Shown here one piece after another: positions 53,278-64,000 of a DNA stretch of 64,000 bases; the first letter of the stretch is position 1, and each line of letters opens with the position of its first letter. Position numbers and translations under genes: made by a program. The notes beneath the pieces were generated by a model that had not been told where the DNA came from, made no database searches, and saw nothing but the letters and a program-made list of their open reading frames with translations. Source of the DNA: Sphingobium sp. V4 (GTDB lineage: Bacteria; Pseudomonadota; Alphaproteobacteria; Sphingomonadales; Sphingomonadaceae). The stretch is taken from positions 496,001 through 560,000 of the forward strand of contig NZ_CP081001.1 of NCBI RefSeq assembly GCF_029590555.1, given 5' to 3'.

Positions 53278-53918
53278 CAGCCGGCGGTTTCGAGCGCGGG
53301 CCGGGGCCGTAGCCCGCCGGTCGCGACGATGAAGTCGATGATCGCGTCCAGGCCGATCATGTCCTTCAGGTTGGTGAAGAGGAAGGGGCGCGTCCCGCGC
53401 ATCTTCTTCGCGTCCCGGTCCATGACATTGAGGTCGGCCCCGACCAGCGGGGCGAGGTCGATCTTGTTGATGACCAGCAGGTCGGACCGGGTGATGCCGG
53501 GGCCGCCCTTGCGCGGGATCTTGTCGCCCGCCGACACGTCGATGACATAGATGGTGATGTCGGCCAGTTCGGGGCTGAAGGTGGCGGCGAGATTGTCGCC
53601 GCCGCTTTCGATGAAGATGAGTTCGAGGCCGGGGAATTTCCGGCTCATTTCGTCCACGGCGGCGAGGTTGATGCTGGCGTCCTCGCGGATCGCCGTATGG
53701 GGGCAACCGCCCGTTTCCACGCCCATGATCCGTTCAGGAACGAGCGCGCCCGAACGGGTCAGGAACTCGGCATCCTCGCGGGTGTAGATGTCGTTGGTGA
53801 TGGCGGCGATGTTGTAATGGTCGCGCATCGCCTTGCACAGCCGGTCGGTCAGCGCGGTCTTGCCGGAACCGACCGGGCCGCCGATGCCGACACGCAGGGG
53901 ACCGTTACGAGAGGTCAT
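53277..53918 (-). CDS. ureG: Urease accessory GTPase UreG
   Basis: A 213-residue SIMIBI GTPase that delivers nickel to urease. P-loop [15 protein letters not shown] near residue 12, the nickel-binding Cys-Pro-His in [13 protein letters not shown], and VINKID near residue 150 are all present. Start overlaps ureF stop and the stop overlaps the start of the transporter-kinase gene by one base. Confidence 0.96.
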   Translation of the reverse strand: MTSRNGPLRVGIGGPVGSGKTALTDRLCKAMRDHYNIAAITNDIYTREDAEFLTRSGALVPERIMGVETGGCPHTAIREDASINLAAVDEMSRKFPGLELIFIESGGDNLAATFSPELADITIYVIDVSAGDKIPRKGGPGITRSDLLVINKIDLAPLVGADLNVMDRDAKKMRGTRPFLFTNLKDMIGLDAIIDFIVATGGLRPRPALETAG

Positions 53919-54595
53919 GATCTGAAAAGCCTTGTGTAGAGGGTTTCATGGGCGAGCGACGCCAGTTCCAGTTCGGGCGCCGCGGTACCGAGGTCGTCGA
54001 GCGATGTCATCAGGGCACGCTCGGCAATCGGGGGAATCGCGTGCGACAGGGCGGCAAGGGCAAGCTGGCCATCGGTCTGGCCGAGCGGGACGAGGCGCAC
54101 GCCGGCCGACACCAGATTGGCCGCGGTGGCGTGCAGCCAGCCATGGAGCGCGGCTTCGCGCGGTATGTCGTGCGCCGCGCAGGCCAGCGCCATGACCGCG
54201 ACATGGGCGATGGGATGCTCGCCCCAGCGCTCTGCGAAGGCATCGAGCGCGCGATGCGGCCAGGCCTTGCGCGTCACCGACAGGAAGGAGCCGCCCTGCT
54301 GGCGGCTTTCAAGAGCGGTTTCGCTACTGCCGCGAAACGCAGCGGCCAGTTCCGCTATGGCATCGAACGCATCGGCGTCCCCCGCCGCGTCATAGGCATG
54401 GACGAACAGCACCGCGTCGATCCAGCCACCGCCGCGCGCGAGCACCGCCTCGACATAGTCGGCGACATTGGCGGCGGTGCGGACGCGGCCATCCTCCACC
54501 GCAGTTTCCAGCCCATGGCTGTAGGTGAAGCTGCCCACCGGATAGGAGGGCGAAGTCCAGGCCAGCAGGCGATGGAGCGCGGCGTCAGCCAGCAT
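53915..54595 (-). CDS. ureF: Urease accessory protein UreF
   Basis: A 226-residue helical protein that gates nickel delivery by UreG. Typical segments are [24 protein letters not shown] at the N-terminus and [24 protein letters not shown] in the second half. The ATG at 54595, within the ureE end, fits family length; ATG 54628 would add eleven residues. Overlaps ureG by four bases. Confidence 0.94.
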   Translation of the reverse strand: MLADAALHRLLAWTSPSYPVGSFTYSHGLETAVEDGRVRTAANVADYVEAVLARGGGWIDAVLFVHAYDAAGDADAFDAIAELAAAFRGSSETALESRQQGGSFLSVTRKAWPHRALDAFAERWGEHPIAHVAVMALACAAHDIPREAALHGWLHATAANLVSAGVRLVPLGQTDGQLALAALSHAIPPIAERALMTSLDDLGTAAPELELASLAHETLYTRLFRS

Positions 54596-55079
54596 GGTCG
54601 TGATGATGATGGTCGGGGCTATGGCCATGATCGTGGTGATGATGCCCGCCCCCCGAATAGGCGCCGCCCTCCGGCGTGAAGGGCGCCTCGATCTTCGTCA
54701 CCGTCGCGCCCAGCCCCTCCAGCATCGCGTTGATGACATGATCGTCGCGCAGGCGGATGGCATGGGGGTGGAGTTCGGCGGGCAGGTGGCGATTGCCGAT
54801 ATGCCAGGCCAGCCGGATCATCGTCGCCGGGCTGTCGGCGGTGACTTCGACCAGCGCTTCGGGCGCGGCCAGTATCTCGACCAGCCGCCCGTCGGACAGT
54901 ATCAGCGCGTCGCCATGGCCCAGCACCGTCGCGCGGGCGAGGTCGAGCAGAAACATCGTGCCATGGTCGGCGGTATAGACCCAGCGGCGGCGATGACGCG
55001 CGTCATGGTCCAGCATGATATGGTCGGCGGCGGGGCCGGACCAGTGGCCGGCGGGGAGGACGTCATGGGCGGTCAACAT
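54585..55079 (-). CDS. ureE: Urease nickel chaperone UreE
   Basis: A 164-residue metallochaperone. The N-terminal peptide-binding domain is short, the central domain has WHIGNRHLPAELH, and the C-terminus is histidine-rich (GGGHHHHDHGHSPDHHHHD), typical of nickel-storing UreE. It lies 217 bp downstream of ureC, separated by a palindromic repeat element, and overlaps ureF. Confidence 0.94.
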   Translation of the reverse strand: MLTAHDVLPAGHWSGPAADHIMLDHDARHRRRWVYTADHGTMFLLDLARATVLGHGDALILSDGRLVEILAAPEALVEVTADSPATMIRLAWHIGNRHLPAELHPHAIRLRDDHVINAMLEGLGATVTKIEAPFTPEGGAYSGGGHHHHDHGHSPDHHHHDHAG

Positions 55080-55096
55080 GGGGAAGTTCCTGTCAT

Positions 55097-55276
55097 TCCT
55101 CCCCTGGAAGGGGAGGGAGACCGGCGAAGCCGGTGGTGGGGTTCGATCAGGTTCAACTGCCCCCGGCAGTTGAAGGTCATGCCGGGGGCATGACCGACCT
55201 GATCGACGCTATCGAGATCGGGACACCCCTCCATCACCGCCTTCGGCGGCGGTCCCCCCGCCCCTATGGGGGAGGA
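55097..55276. repeat. REPIN/MITE-like palindromic element inside the urease operon
   Basis: The ends mirror each other: the left runs TCCTCCCCTGGAAGGGG then ACCGGCGAAGCCGGTGGTGG, and the right, read in reverse, runs TCCTCCCCCATAGGGG then ACCGCCGCCGAAGGCGGTGATGG. Between them are CGATCAGGT (55144-55152) with ACCTGATCG (55197-55205), enclosing CAACTGC/GCAGTTG (55154-55172) and GGTCATGCC/GGCATGACC (55175-55195). It fills almost the entire ureC-ureE gap and has no coding potential. Confidence 0.7.
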
Positions 55277-55296
55277 ATTGGGCCTGACCTCAACCA

Positions 55297-57009
<1,713 letters not shown>

Positions 57010-57010
57010 G

Positions 57011-57319
57011 TCAGAGCGCCCCCATCACATCGCCGCGAAAGCCGATCACCACCCGATCGCCCGCATAGGGGATGACTTGCACGTCGCGGCTCTGCCCCGG
57101 CTCGAAGCGGACGGCGGTGCCCGATGGAATGTCCAGCCGATACCCCCGCGCCGCGTCGCGATCGAAGACCAGCGCGGGGTTCGTCTCGGCAAAATGATAA
57201 TGGCTGCCCACCTGGATCGGCCGGTCGCCGCTGTTGGCGACGGTCAGCGTGATGGGCTCTCGCCCTGCGTTCAGCACGATGTCGCCGGGGACGGGGATGA
57301 TTTCGCCGGGGATCATCAT
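57011..57319 (-). CDS. ureB: Urease subunit beta
   Basis: A 102-residue beta subunit ([19 protein letters not shown] at the start, [18 protein letters not shown] in the middle, [10 protein letters not shown] being the family signature). Separate from ureA, as in most proteobacteria. It lies 112 bp after ureA, with a palindromic repeat in the gap. Confidence 0.96.
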   Translation of the reverse strand: MMIPGEIIPVPGDIVLNAGREPITLTVANSGDRPIQVGSHYHFAETNPALVFDRDAARGYRLDIPSGTAVRFEPGQSRDVQVIPYAGDRVVIGFRGDVMGAL

Positions 57320-57333
57320 GCTGACCTCCCGAC

Positions 57334-57411
57334 CCGTTCGGGCTGAGCTTGTCCAAGCCCCGCTCTTTCCGGAAGAGAAGAACGGCCCTTCGACAGGATG
57401 AGGGCGAACGG
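57334..57411. repeat. Intergenic palindromic repeat between ureA and ureB
   Basis: CCGTTCG (57334-57340) followed by GGCTGAGCTTGTC faces GACAGGATGAGGG followed by CGAACGG (57405-57411), with an inner CTCTT/AAGAG hairpin near 57370. Half sites of this CCGTTCGGGCTGAGC type resemble a repeat class common in sphingomonad intergenic DNA. Confidence 0.6.
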
Positions 57412-57431
57412 ATTGAGGGGCAAGATACTGT

Positions 57432-57734
57432 TCACCGGATCGGCCTGTGCACGGTGACGAGCTTGGTGCCGTCCGGAAAGGTCGCCTCCACCTGAATGTC
57501 GTGGATCATCTCGGCTACGCCCTCCATCACCTGGTCGCGAGTCAATATATGGCCGCCGCTCGCCATCAGCGCGGCCACGGTCTGGCCGTCGCGCGCGCCC
57601 TCCACCACATGGTCGGTGATGAGCGCGATCGCTTCGGGGTGGTTGAGCTTCACCCCGCGCTCCAGCCTGCGCCGCGCGACGATCGCCGCCATGGCGATCA
57701 ACAGCTTGTCCTTTTCGCGCCCCGTCAGATTCAT
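57432..57734 (-). CDS. ureA: Urease subunit gamma
   Basis: A 100-residue gamma subunit, [20 protein letters not shown] at the start and [25 protein letters not shown] in the second half, both family-typical. Seven bases downstream of ureD. Confidence 0.97.
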   Translation of the reverse strand: MNLTGREKDKLLIAMAAIVARRRLERGVKLNHPEAIALITDHVVEGARDGQTVAALMASGGHILTRDQVMEGVAEMIHDIQVEATFPDGTKLVTVHRPIR

Positions 57735-57741
57735 GATGGTC

Positions 57742-58599
57742 CTAACAGTAACAGATGGTCGGCATGGTTGGCGACAGGCCGAAGATCGCCGCGCGCAGCA
57801 CGCCGGCCGCGCGCATCACATCCTTGCGCAGCGCCTGCGGATCGGCGGCGGTCAGGCGCAGGATCAGCAGGCCGTCGAAGCTGGTCGCGCCCGCGCCCGG
57901 CCCCGCGAACAGGCTGCGCGCCAGGTCGAGATAGTCTGCGGCGTCCGGTCCGGCATAGACCAGAGTGGCGATGGCGGTGGCATCGCCGAAGCCGAACGGC
58001 GCGCGACCCTGGGCGGCGAAATCGCCCTCGACGTGCAGCGTGTCGGCCCAGACCAGCCGGCCGTTACGGCGGATGCGCCAGGCGTCGTGGATCAGGCCGC
58101 TGGCATAGGTTTCGCCCATCGCGCCGCGCCCCAGCACCAGCATCTCCATCGCCAGCATCCGCGCGTCGAGGGCGAGGTTCGCGTCCAGCGTGCGGCGCAT
58201 CCGGCTGCGGTCGAACAGGATCGCCTCCTGCGCCAGCCATTCGCAGGTCGCGCCCGCGCCGATCGTGATGCGCGTGTCGATCCGCGTCGGCTCGTCCTCG
58301 TCCAGCGCGCGGTAGAGCTTCTCCGCCGCCTGCGGGACGATCGTCGCGGCCGCCGTCGGATCGACGATGATGTCGAGCGCCAGCCGGTCTCCGCCGGTGA
58401 GGCCACCGCTGGTGGTGACGGTGACGGCCAGCGGGAAGTCGCCATCGCGCCCGTCGGGAAACAGCAGCCGGGCCGGCGCCACCTGCATCATGTCGCGGAT
58501 GCCGCGCGGGGAGAAGGCGACCATCGCGCGTCCATCGACCCGCTGGTGCCGGGAGCGGGGCGGCGGGACGATGGCGCGTTGGACGGTCATGGGCACCAT
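57742..58599 (-). CDS. ureD: Urease accessory protein UreD
   Basis: A 285-residue scaffold protein needed for nickel insertion into the apo-urease. Recognisable segments are [39 protein letters not shown] and [20 protein letters not shown]. First gene of the urease operon; starts at 58599 or 58590. Its promoter should be in the 110 bp up to the ureohydrolase gene, where half of a repeat element is found. Confidence 0.95.
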   Translation of the reverse strand: MVPMTVQRAIVPPPRSRHQRVDGRAMVAFSPRGIRDMMQVAPARLLFPDGRDGDFPLAVTVTTSGGLTGGDRLALDIIVDPTAAATIVPQAAEKLYRALDEDEPTRIDTRITIGAGATCEWLAQEAILFDRSRMRRTLDANLALDARMLAMEMLVLGRGAMGETYASGLIHDAWRIRRNGRLVWADTLHVEGDFAAQGRAPFGFGDATAIATLVYAGPDAADYLDLARSLFAGPGAGATSFDGLLILRLTAADPQALRKDVMRAAGVLRAAIFGLSPTMPTICYC

Positions 58600-58685
58600 C
58601 TGGTCAGGCCCGGCGGGTCACGACATGGGGCATATGACGTATGGGACGAGAGGGCGGCCGGCTCTGCCGGCACGCCCTGGCTCAT

Positions 58686-58707
58686 TCCTCCCCGTGCGCG
58701 GGAGGGA
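58686..58707. repeat. Short hairpin related to the urease-operon repeat
   Basis: CCTCCC (58687-58692) and GGGAGG (58700-58705) flank GTGCGC, and TTCCTCCCC is the same terminal motif as in the element at 55097. It lies three bases past the ureohydrolase stop, so it may be a solo end of that repeat family and also a 3' UTR hairpin for the ureohydrolase message. Confidence 0.5.
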
Positions 58708-58709
58708 AA

Positions 58710-60203
58710 TTACGTCGTCGGCCGACGGCCGCCCCGCGCGAAATTGGGATCGACCTTCTCGGCCTTGCCCTCCTTCGCGGCCTTCTCGCCATGGAAGGGC
58801 TGGCCATGCTCGGTGGTCAGGTCTGACAGGAAGCCGGGCTGCCTGATGCCCTTCTTGCGCATGGCGACGCCGGTCAGGCAGGCGTGCATGATGAAATTGG
58901 CGTTCAATGCGCTGCGATAGGTCGGGTCCAGCACCGGCGCCAGTTCCACGATCTCGAAACCGACCAGCTCGTTTTCCGCGCACAGGCGCCGCACGATCGG
59001 GATCGCCTCGCGCATGGTCAGGCCACCGGGAACCGGGGTGCCGGTGCCGGGGATGAAGGCGGGGTCCAGCACGTCCACGTCGAAAGAGACATAGAGCTTC
59101 TTGCCGCTCTCCCGCGCCTCCTTGAGCGCGCGCTCCATCGTGGCGGCCCAGCCATTTTTCTCGACTTCCGGCATCGCATGGTAACGCACGCCATTGTCGC
59201 GCATCCATTCGAAGCCTTCCTTTTCCGGCCACGGCCCGCGCAGGCCGACCTGGATATAGTTCTTGCCCAGCACATGGCCTTCCTTGACCGCGCGATAGAC
59301 CGGGGCGCCATGGGTGATGAAATGGACGCCGCCCTTGCCCGCATCATAGTGGGAATCGAAATGGACGACGCCGAAGCTGCCCTTGCCATGGACATCGGCG
59401 ATGCCGGCGACGTCGCTATATTCCAGGCTGTGGTCGCCCCCGACGATGAAGGGGATGGCACCGGTGCGGGCGATCTCCGCCACGCGCTCGCGGACATGGG
59501 CGACGGTCCGTTCGGTCGACATATTGTCGACGGCGATGTCGCCATAATCCACGATCTTCAGTTCCTTGGACGGATCGACCATCGTGTACATGTCGATCCC
59601 GCCCGCGCCATATTGGGTCCGCATGGCCGACGGGCCGCCCTTCGCGCCGCGGTAGCCCGATCCCATGTCGAGCGGCGCGCCCACGATCGCGACATCGACC
59701 TTGCCCGCGACCAGATCCTCGGGGAAAATCGCGACCGGCGCGCCGGCGAAGGTCGCGATGCCGCCGCCATAGACGCCACCCCCACGGCCATTGGCGTAAT
59801 AGCTGAGTTCGAACGGACCCGGCTCACGCTTGGGGTCCAGGCCATCGGGCCGGCGCAGCTTCCAGCCGTTGAAATTCTCGTTCCCAGTATCGAGCGGGAT
59901 CGCCGCCATGTCGGCCTTGGGGTTGAACTTCGACGCTTCCACCGCGTCCATCATCGCCTCGACATAGGCGTCGATTTCCTGCGGACTCTTGGTCGCCAGC
60001 CGTTCGAACAGCTTGTCATAGGAGCCGGCGAACATTTCCGCCGGGTCGGAGGTCAGGAAGTCCCGCTTTTCCTTGGACAGCCTCTTGATCTTGGCTTCCA
60101 GCGCGGGCGGGATGGCCGGCTTGTCATTCTGCGCGACCACGGCCGCCGACGAGATGACCGTGGCGGCGAGCAAGGCGCCCAGCAGCCCATATTTCATCCT
60201 CAT
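58710..60203 (-). CDS. Exported ureohydrolase (arginase/agmatinase family)
   Basis: A 497-residue enzyme with a Sec signal (MKYGLLGALLAATVISSAAVVA). The core has manganese-type motifs: GGDHSLEY (His258), FDSHYDAG (Asp283, His285, Asp287) and SFDVDVLDPAFIPGTGTPVPGG (Asp375, Asp377). The DSHYD segment replaces the usual DAHxD alanine with serine. A family extension of about 150 residues precedes the core. The reaction would split a guanidino compound into amine and urea; substrate not deducible. It is on the urease strand just upstream of ureD, suggesting supply of urea. ATG 60197 is an alternative start. Confidence 0.88.
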   Translation of the reverse strand: MRMKYGLLGALLAATVISSAAVVAQNDKPAIPPALEAKIKRLSKEKRDFLTSDPAEMFAGSYDKLFERLATKSPQEIDAYVEAMMDAVEASKFNPKADMAAIPLDTGNENFNGWKLRRPDGLDPKREPGPFELSYYANGRGGGVYGGGIATFAGAPVAIFPEDLVAGKVDVAIVGAPLDMGSGYRGAKGGPSAMRTQYGAGGIDMYTMVDPSKELKIVDYGDIAVDNMSTERTVAHVRERVAEIARTGAIPFIVGGDHSLEYSDVAGIADVHGKGSFGVVHFDSHYDAGKGGVHFITHGAPVYRAVKEGHVLGKNYIQVGLRGPWPEKEGFEWMRDNGVRYHAMPEVEKNGWAATMERALKEARESGKKLYVSFDVDVLDPAFIPGTGTPVPGGLTMREAIPIVRRLCAENELVGFEIVELAPVLDPTYRSALNANFIMHACLTGVAMRKKGIRQPGFLSDLTTEHGQPFHGEKAAKEGKAEKVDPNFARGGRRPTT

Positions 60204-60530
60204 GCCTTCTGTTCCCCTAAATTCGGACATTCGTCCCGAAAGCTAGAGGCGGAGGACAATGCGGCACATGGGGCGATTGACGTAGCTCCCGGCAACGGCC
60301 CGGACTCACCGGGGAGTCCGGGCCGGAGCAAGCGCCATGGGAGAGGTGTTTTGCGCGCTTGCTGCGGGGCGGCCTGCGCCGCCCGAGAGGATCCTGCGAA
60401 CGACCCTGGTTCCGACATAGCGGCCGGGGCGCGCGGCGCCCTACGTCAAACGCCCTATCGAGCGGGATCGCCGGGCGGGTTAGCGCGATGGTCGGGCATC
60501 TGGATCCCCTGTCAAAGGCTTTGGCCATAC
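60204..60530. other. Divergent intergenic region with strong hairpin
   Basis: 327 bp without a gene, shared promoter space of the ureohydrolase/urease direction and the MauD-like gene. GGCCCGGACT (60297-60306) pairs exactly with AGTCCGGGCC (60315-60324); no T run follows. Otherwise I see no clear promoter boxes. Confidence 0.5.
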
Positions 60531-61103
60531 GTGCTGATCGCATCGCTTTTCCTTCTCTGGATCATCGTCATCCTGCTGGCCGTTGCGGTGGTCGCGCTGG
60601 CGCGGCAGGTGCGCCTGTTGCAGGATCGCGGCGGAGCTGCGGCCGCGCGCGGCCTCCCCATGACGGCAGGCGCGGCCCCGGTGGTCAGTGCGCCGACGCT
60701 GGCTGGAGACATGCTGACGATCGGCGGGCCGAGCGCCGACGGGCGGGCGATGCTGCTGCTGTTCATCCGCCCCGGTTGCGCGGCAAGTCGGTCCGCCATC
60801 CGCGACGCGCTGGCGCTGACCGATCGCAAGCAGCTGCGACTGCTGTTCCTTGGCGAAGGGCGGGCCGAGGATTATGGCGATCTGCTGCGCCAGCATCGCA
60901 TCCGTGACACCGACATCATCCTGAACGCGGACGTGCTCGGCGATTATCGCGCGGGGGACCGTCCGTCCGCCGCGCTGATCGACGCGCGGGGGCGGCTGCT
61001 CGCGCGCGGGGTGGTGGAGGCGCGCGAGCAGCTCGATGCGCTGCTGGTCCATGTCCAGCCGCAGGAGAGCGAGGCGGACGACAAGATTCCGATCCTGTCC
61101 TGA
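60531..61103 (+). CDS. MauD-like membrane-anchored thioredoxin-fold protein
   Basis: A 190-residue protein starting with a membrane helix (LIASLFLLWIIVILLAVAVV) and followed by a thioredoxin-like domain with LLLFIRPGCAASRSAI. The redox motif is Cys83-Ala-Ala-Ser86, one cysteine instead of the CxxC of thioredoxins. MauD and related proteins help assemble periplasmic oxidoreductases. The GTG start at 60531 has AAAGG about 12 bases upstream. It is followed 62 bp later by iorA, so it may serve the periplasmic molybdenum enzyme. Confidence 0.75.
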   Translation: MLIASLFLLWIIVILLAVAVVALARQVRLLQDRGGAAAARGLPMTAGAAPVVSAPTLAGDMLTIGGPSADGRAMLLLFIRPGCAASRSAIRDALALTDRKQLRLLFLGEGRAEDYGDLLRQHRIRDTDIILNADVLGDYRAGDRPSAALIDARGRLLARGVVEAREQLDALLVHVQPQESEADDKIPILS

Positions 61104-61165
61104 ACCTGCTGGACAGGAGGATGCGGATCGGCATCTAATGAAGGCATCAGTAACGGGGTAGCGAC

Positions 61166-61636
61166 ATGAGCGTCAGCTTTACGGTGAATGGCGAGAGGCG
61201 GCAGGTCGAGGGGGATCCGGCCAAGCCGTTGCTGTGGGTGCTGCGCGAGGATCTCGCCATGGTCGGCACCAAGTTCGGCTGCGGCGCGGGCCTGTGCGGC
61301 GCCTGCACCGTGCATGTCGGCGGGGAAGCGGTGCGATCCTGCCAGACGCCGCTGGGCGATGTCGCGGGCAAGGCGATCACCACGATCGAGGGCGTGCAGA
61401 CGGGGGACGCGGGCAAGCGCATCGCCGCCGCCTGGATCAGGCATGACGTGCCGCAATGCGGCTATTGCCAGGCCGGCCAGATCATGAGCGCCACTGCGCT
61501 GCTCGCCACCACGCCAAAGCCCAGCGACGAGGAGATCGACGCGGCGATGATGGGCAATCTGTGCCGTTGCTCCACCTATGTCCGCATCCGCGCGGCGATC
61601 AAGGACGCTGCCGGCATCGTGGAGGCAAAAGCATGA
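61166..61636 (+). CDS. iorA: (2Fe-2S)-binding subunit of IorAB-type molybdenum hydroxylase
   Basis: A 156-residue electron-transfer subunit. Plant-type cluster cysteines Cys39, Cys44, Cys47, Cys59 and the second cluster Cys98, Cys101, Cys133, Cys135 are intact ([32 protein letters not shown]). It passes electrons from the molybdenum subunit, classically isoquinoline 1-oxidoreductase and related aldehyde oxidases. Has no signal peptide and probably travels with the Tat-exported partner. Four-base overlap with iorB. Confidence 0.93.
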   Translation: MSVSFTVNGERRQVEGDPAKPLLWVLREDLAMVGTKFGCGAGLCGACTVHVGGEAVRSCQTPLGDVAGKAITTIEGVQTGDAGKRIAAAWIRHDVPQCGYCQAGQIMSATALLATTPKPSDEEIDAAMMGNLCRCSTYVRIRAAIKDAAGIVEAKA

Positions 61637-63816
61637 GCGCCGCCACTCTGTCCCGCCGGGGCTTCATCTCCGCCTCGCTGCTGGCCGGGGGCGGGCTGCT
61701 GTTCGACCTCAATTTGGCCGTAGCGCAGGCGGCCGACGGCACGCCCGTCATCCTCACCGCCTTCATCCGCATCCTTCCCGACAATCGCGTCATCATCGGC
61801 GCGAAGAATGCGGAGATCGGGCAGGGGGCCAAGACCATGCTGCCCATGATGATCGCCGAGGAACTGGACGTCGACTGGAGCCAGGTGACGATCGAGCAGA
61901 CCCATGCCGATGCAAAGATTTTCGGCGGCCAGAGCGCGGGCGGCAGCCGCACCACACCGCGCGAATGGCTGCCCACGCGGCAGGCGGGTGCGGCGGCGCG
62001 CGCGATGCTGGTCGCCGCCGCCGCGCAAGGCTGGGGCGTCGCGCCCGACACGCTCAGGACCGGCGGCGGCAAGGTGACGGACCCCGCATCGGGCAAGTCG
62101 GCGACCTATGCCTCGCTCGCGGCGGCAGCGGCGAAGCTGCCCGCGCCCGATCCGGCGACGCTGAAGCTCAAGGACCCCGCCGCCTTCCGCATCATCGGCC
62201 AGTCGGTCGGCGGCGTCGACACCCCGGCCATCGTCGCGGGCAAGCCGCTGTTCGGCATCGACTTCACGCTGCCGGACATGCTCTGCGCCGTGCTGGAAAC
62301 CTGCCCGGCCCATGGCGGCACGTTCAAGTCCGCCAATCTGGACGAAGTGAAGGCGCTCCCCGGCATCGCCCATGTGCTGACGATCAAGGGCGACGGCACG
62401 CCGGAGTCCGGCCATGACGGCGTCGCCATCCTCTCGAAAAGCTGGTGGAGCGCCAACCAGGCGCGCGAAACGCTCAAGGTCGATTGGGACATGAGCGCCG
62501 TCAGCGGCTTTTCGACCGAAAGCTATGCCGCGCAGGCCGCCGAACGGCGCAAGGGCAAGGCCGACGGCGACATCGTCCGCACCGGCGACATCGCGACCGC
62601 CTTTGCCGCCGCCGCCAAGACGGTGACGGCCGATTATGCCTATCCCTTCCTCGCCCATGGCACGCTGGAGCCGCAGAACTGCACGGCGTTGTTCAAGGAC
62701 GGCGCGATCGAAATCTGGGCGCCGACGCAAAACCCCGAAAGCGGCCGCGCGCTCGTGGCCAAGGCGCTGAACCTGCCGCCGGAGAAGATCCGCATCAACT
62801 TCACCCGCATCGGCGGCGGCTTCGGCCGGCGCCTGATGAACGACTATATGGTGCAGGCCGCCGTGATCGCGGCGCAGGTGCCGGGCGTGCCGGTGAAGCT
62901 GCTCTGGACCCGGCAGCAGGACATCCAGCGCGATTTCTACCGCCCCGCCGGGTGGCACGGCTTGCGCGCCGGACTCGACAAGGGCGGCAATCTGACCGCC
63001 TTCCACGATCATTTCATCACCTTCGGCAAGGACGGCAAGCCGCTCCGATCGGCGGAAATGCCCGCCAGCGAACTGCCCGCCGGGCTGATCGACCATGTGC
63101 TGCTGGAACAGAGTTTCCTTGCCACCAACATGCCGACCGGCTGGCTGCGCGCGCCCGGCTCCAACGCGCTCGCCTTCGTCACGCAGGCTTTCCTGGACGA
63201 AGTCGCGCAGGCGGCGGGCAAGGACTTGCCGACTTTGATGCTGGACCTGCTCGGCGATCCGAAGGAACTGCCGCGCGGCCCCAACGCCCCGCCCTTCGTC
63301 ACCGTCCGCGCAAAGGGCGTGATCGAGAAGGCCGTCGCCATGAGCGGCTGGGCGAACCGCAAGGCGCTGCCCAAGGGGACCGGCAAGGGTTTCGCCTTCT
63401 ACTACAGCCATATGGGCTATTTCGCCGAAGTGGTGGAGGTCGCGATTGTGGACGGCAGCCCCAGGGTCAAGACCGTCTGGGTCGCGGGCGATGTCGGCAG
63501 CCAGATCATCAACCCCATCAACGCCCTGCACCAGGCGCAGGGTTCGGTGATCGAGGGGCTGGGCCAGGCGCTGGCCGGGCAGCAGATCACCCAGGTCGGC
63601 GGCGCGGTGGAACAGGCCAATTACGACACCCATCCCTATCTGCGCATCAACGACGCGCCGCAGATCATCGTCGAGTTCGTGAAGACCGCCTATCCGCCCA
63701 CCGGCCTTGGCGAACCCGCTCTGCCGCCGGTCATCCCCGCCCTGGTCAACGCCATCCACGCCGCCACCGGAAAACGCATCCGCACCCTGCCGATCACCGC
63801 GGACATGTTGGCGTAG
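61633..63816 (+). CDS. iorB: Molybdopterin-binding subunit of IorAB-type hydroxylase
   Basis: A 727-residue catalytic subunit of the xanthine dehydrogenase superfamily. Twin-arginine signal [14 protein letters not shown] (Arg8-Arg9) shows export in folded form. Substrate-channel and cofactor segments include [31 protein letters not shown] and the catalytic Glu in [14 protein letters not shown] near residue 696. The cofactor is likely molybdopterin cytosine dinucleotide as in IorB. Actual substrate (N-heterocycle or aldehyde) is not readable. The start overlaps the iorA stop (ATGA); electrons leave through iorA. Confidence 0.93.
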   Translation: MSAATLSRRGFISASLLAGGGLLFDLNLAVAQAADGTPVILTAFIRILPDNRVIIGAKNAEIGQGAKTMLPMMIAEELDVDWSQVTIEQTHADAKIFGGQSAGGSRTTPREWLPTRQAGAAARAMLVAAAAQGWGVAPDTLRTGGGKVTDPASGKSATYASLAAAAAKLPAPDPATLKLKDPAAFRIIGQSVGGVDTPAIVAGKPLFGIDFTLPDMLCAVLETCPAHGGTFKSANLDEVKALPGIAHVLTIKGDGTPESGHDGVAILSKSWWSANQARETLKVDWDMSAVSGFSTESYAAQAAERRKGKADGDIVRTGDIATAFAAAAKTVTADYAYPFLAHGTLEPQNCTALFKDGAIEIWAPTQNPESGRALVAKALNLPPEKIRINFTRIGGGFGRRLMNDYMVQAAVIAAQVPGVPVKLLWTRQQDIQRDFYRPAGWHGLRAGLDKGGNLTAFHDHFITFGKDGKPLRSAEMPASELPAGLIDHVLLEQSFLATNMPTGWLRAPGSNALAFVTQAFLDEVAQAAGKDLPTLMLDLLGDPKELPRGPNAPPFVTVRAKGVIEKAVAMSGWANRKALPKGTGKGFAFYYSHMGYFAEVVEVAIVDGSPRVKTVWVAGDVGSQIINPINALHQAQGSVIEGLGQALAGQQITQVGGAVEQANYDTHPYLRINDAPQIIVEFVKTAYPPTGLGEPALPPVIPALVNAIHAATGKRIRTLPITADMLA

Positions 63817-64000
63817 GCGGGCTGGGGAGAAGCGACCATTTGTGGTCATTAAGCCCGGGCATGGACTTACCTCAAAGCCCGTCATTTGCAAATCCATTGG
63901 GAAATGCCTTATGGCTTGGTCATGAGCATCTTCGCCCTCATCCGAAAGATAATTGACCGTGAATGGATCAAAGTTGATTGGACTGGCAGTCAAACGCTAA
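63817..64000. other. Right edge of window, no confident gene
   Basis: After iorB no full gene is visible. An ATG at 63922 opens a frame (MSIFALIRKIIDREW...) that stays open to the last base, and another short frame from 63861 stops at 63956. Neither has a clear ribosome site. The base composition becomes less GC-rich here. It may be the start of a gene that continues outside the window. Confidence 0.35.

Noticed and set aside
61576..63993. An 805-codon minus-strand frame opposite iorB
   Set aside because: Antisense to a well-supported enzyme gene and without any motif.

Overview
The window is 64 kb of GC-rich alphaproteobacterial chromosome, most likely from a sphingomonad (Sphingobium/Sphingomonas type). 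The evidence is the style of the RpoB, RpoC, urease and large NAD-dependent glutamate dehydrogenase proteins, the BigR persulfide operon, a PAS_5 protein, and intergenic palindromes resembling sphingomonad repeats. The assignment rests on protein style and context, not on a 16S gene. Most of the window is core or stable accessory sequence. One low-GC island sits next to tRNA-Thr.

Layout. 1-4236 (+): tail of a flavoprotein, then a tight four-gene run of ATP-grasp ligase, nucleotidyltransferase, sugar-transfer-associated ATP-grasp and family-4 glycosyltransferase, which looks like a glycan-building or glycan-decorating unit. 4262-8901 (-): sulfate assimilation operon (TauE/SafE permease, cysD, cysNC, cysQ). 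9217-17715 (-): rpoB-rpoC, without rplJ/rplL directly upstream, followed by a strong terminator. 18189-22219: DUF4188 gene, divergent TetR regulator with tandem operator-like palindromes, OmpA-like protein, CorC-type transporter and a kinase that appears to carry a one-base frameshift. 22258-25320 (-): PepSY, DUF2271, DUF4198 and ApbE, an envelope flavinylation cluster; the DUF2271 protein carries a D-x-x-T-G-A-T flavin attachment motif. 25615-32983: cysteine-less MlaA-like protein, 1554-residue glutamate dehydrogenase and a PAS protein.

33144-40776: tRNA-Thr(CGT) and a 7.6-kb island bounded by the tRNA 3' end and a degenerate copy of it. The island holds an integrase fragment, an IS21-family element with a frameshifted istA, and two exported glycosidases (GH43 and GH2). 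40859-47690: MgtC/DUF4010 membrane protein, a BigR-type persulfide detoxification locus (MBL hydrolase, BigR, rhodanese, TauE/SafE) and an ABC exporter of MFP, FtsX-like permease and ATPase. 47962-48951: threonine/serine dehydratase.

48992-58599 (-): urease operon ureDABC-EFG that continues, through overlapping start and stop codons, into a hybrid histidine kinase whose N-terminal half is an NCS1-type transporter, and then a LuxR-type response regulator. This transporter-kinase, with a cysteine-rich module in the middle, is the most unusual item here. Upstream of the urease genes is an exported arginase/agmatinase-family enzyme (58710-60203, -), which could produce urea. 60531-63816 (+): MauD-like single-cysteine thioredoxin-fold protein and the iorAB-type molybdenum hydroxylase. 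The two ends of the window cut through the first gene and possibly through a small reading frame at the right edge.
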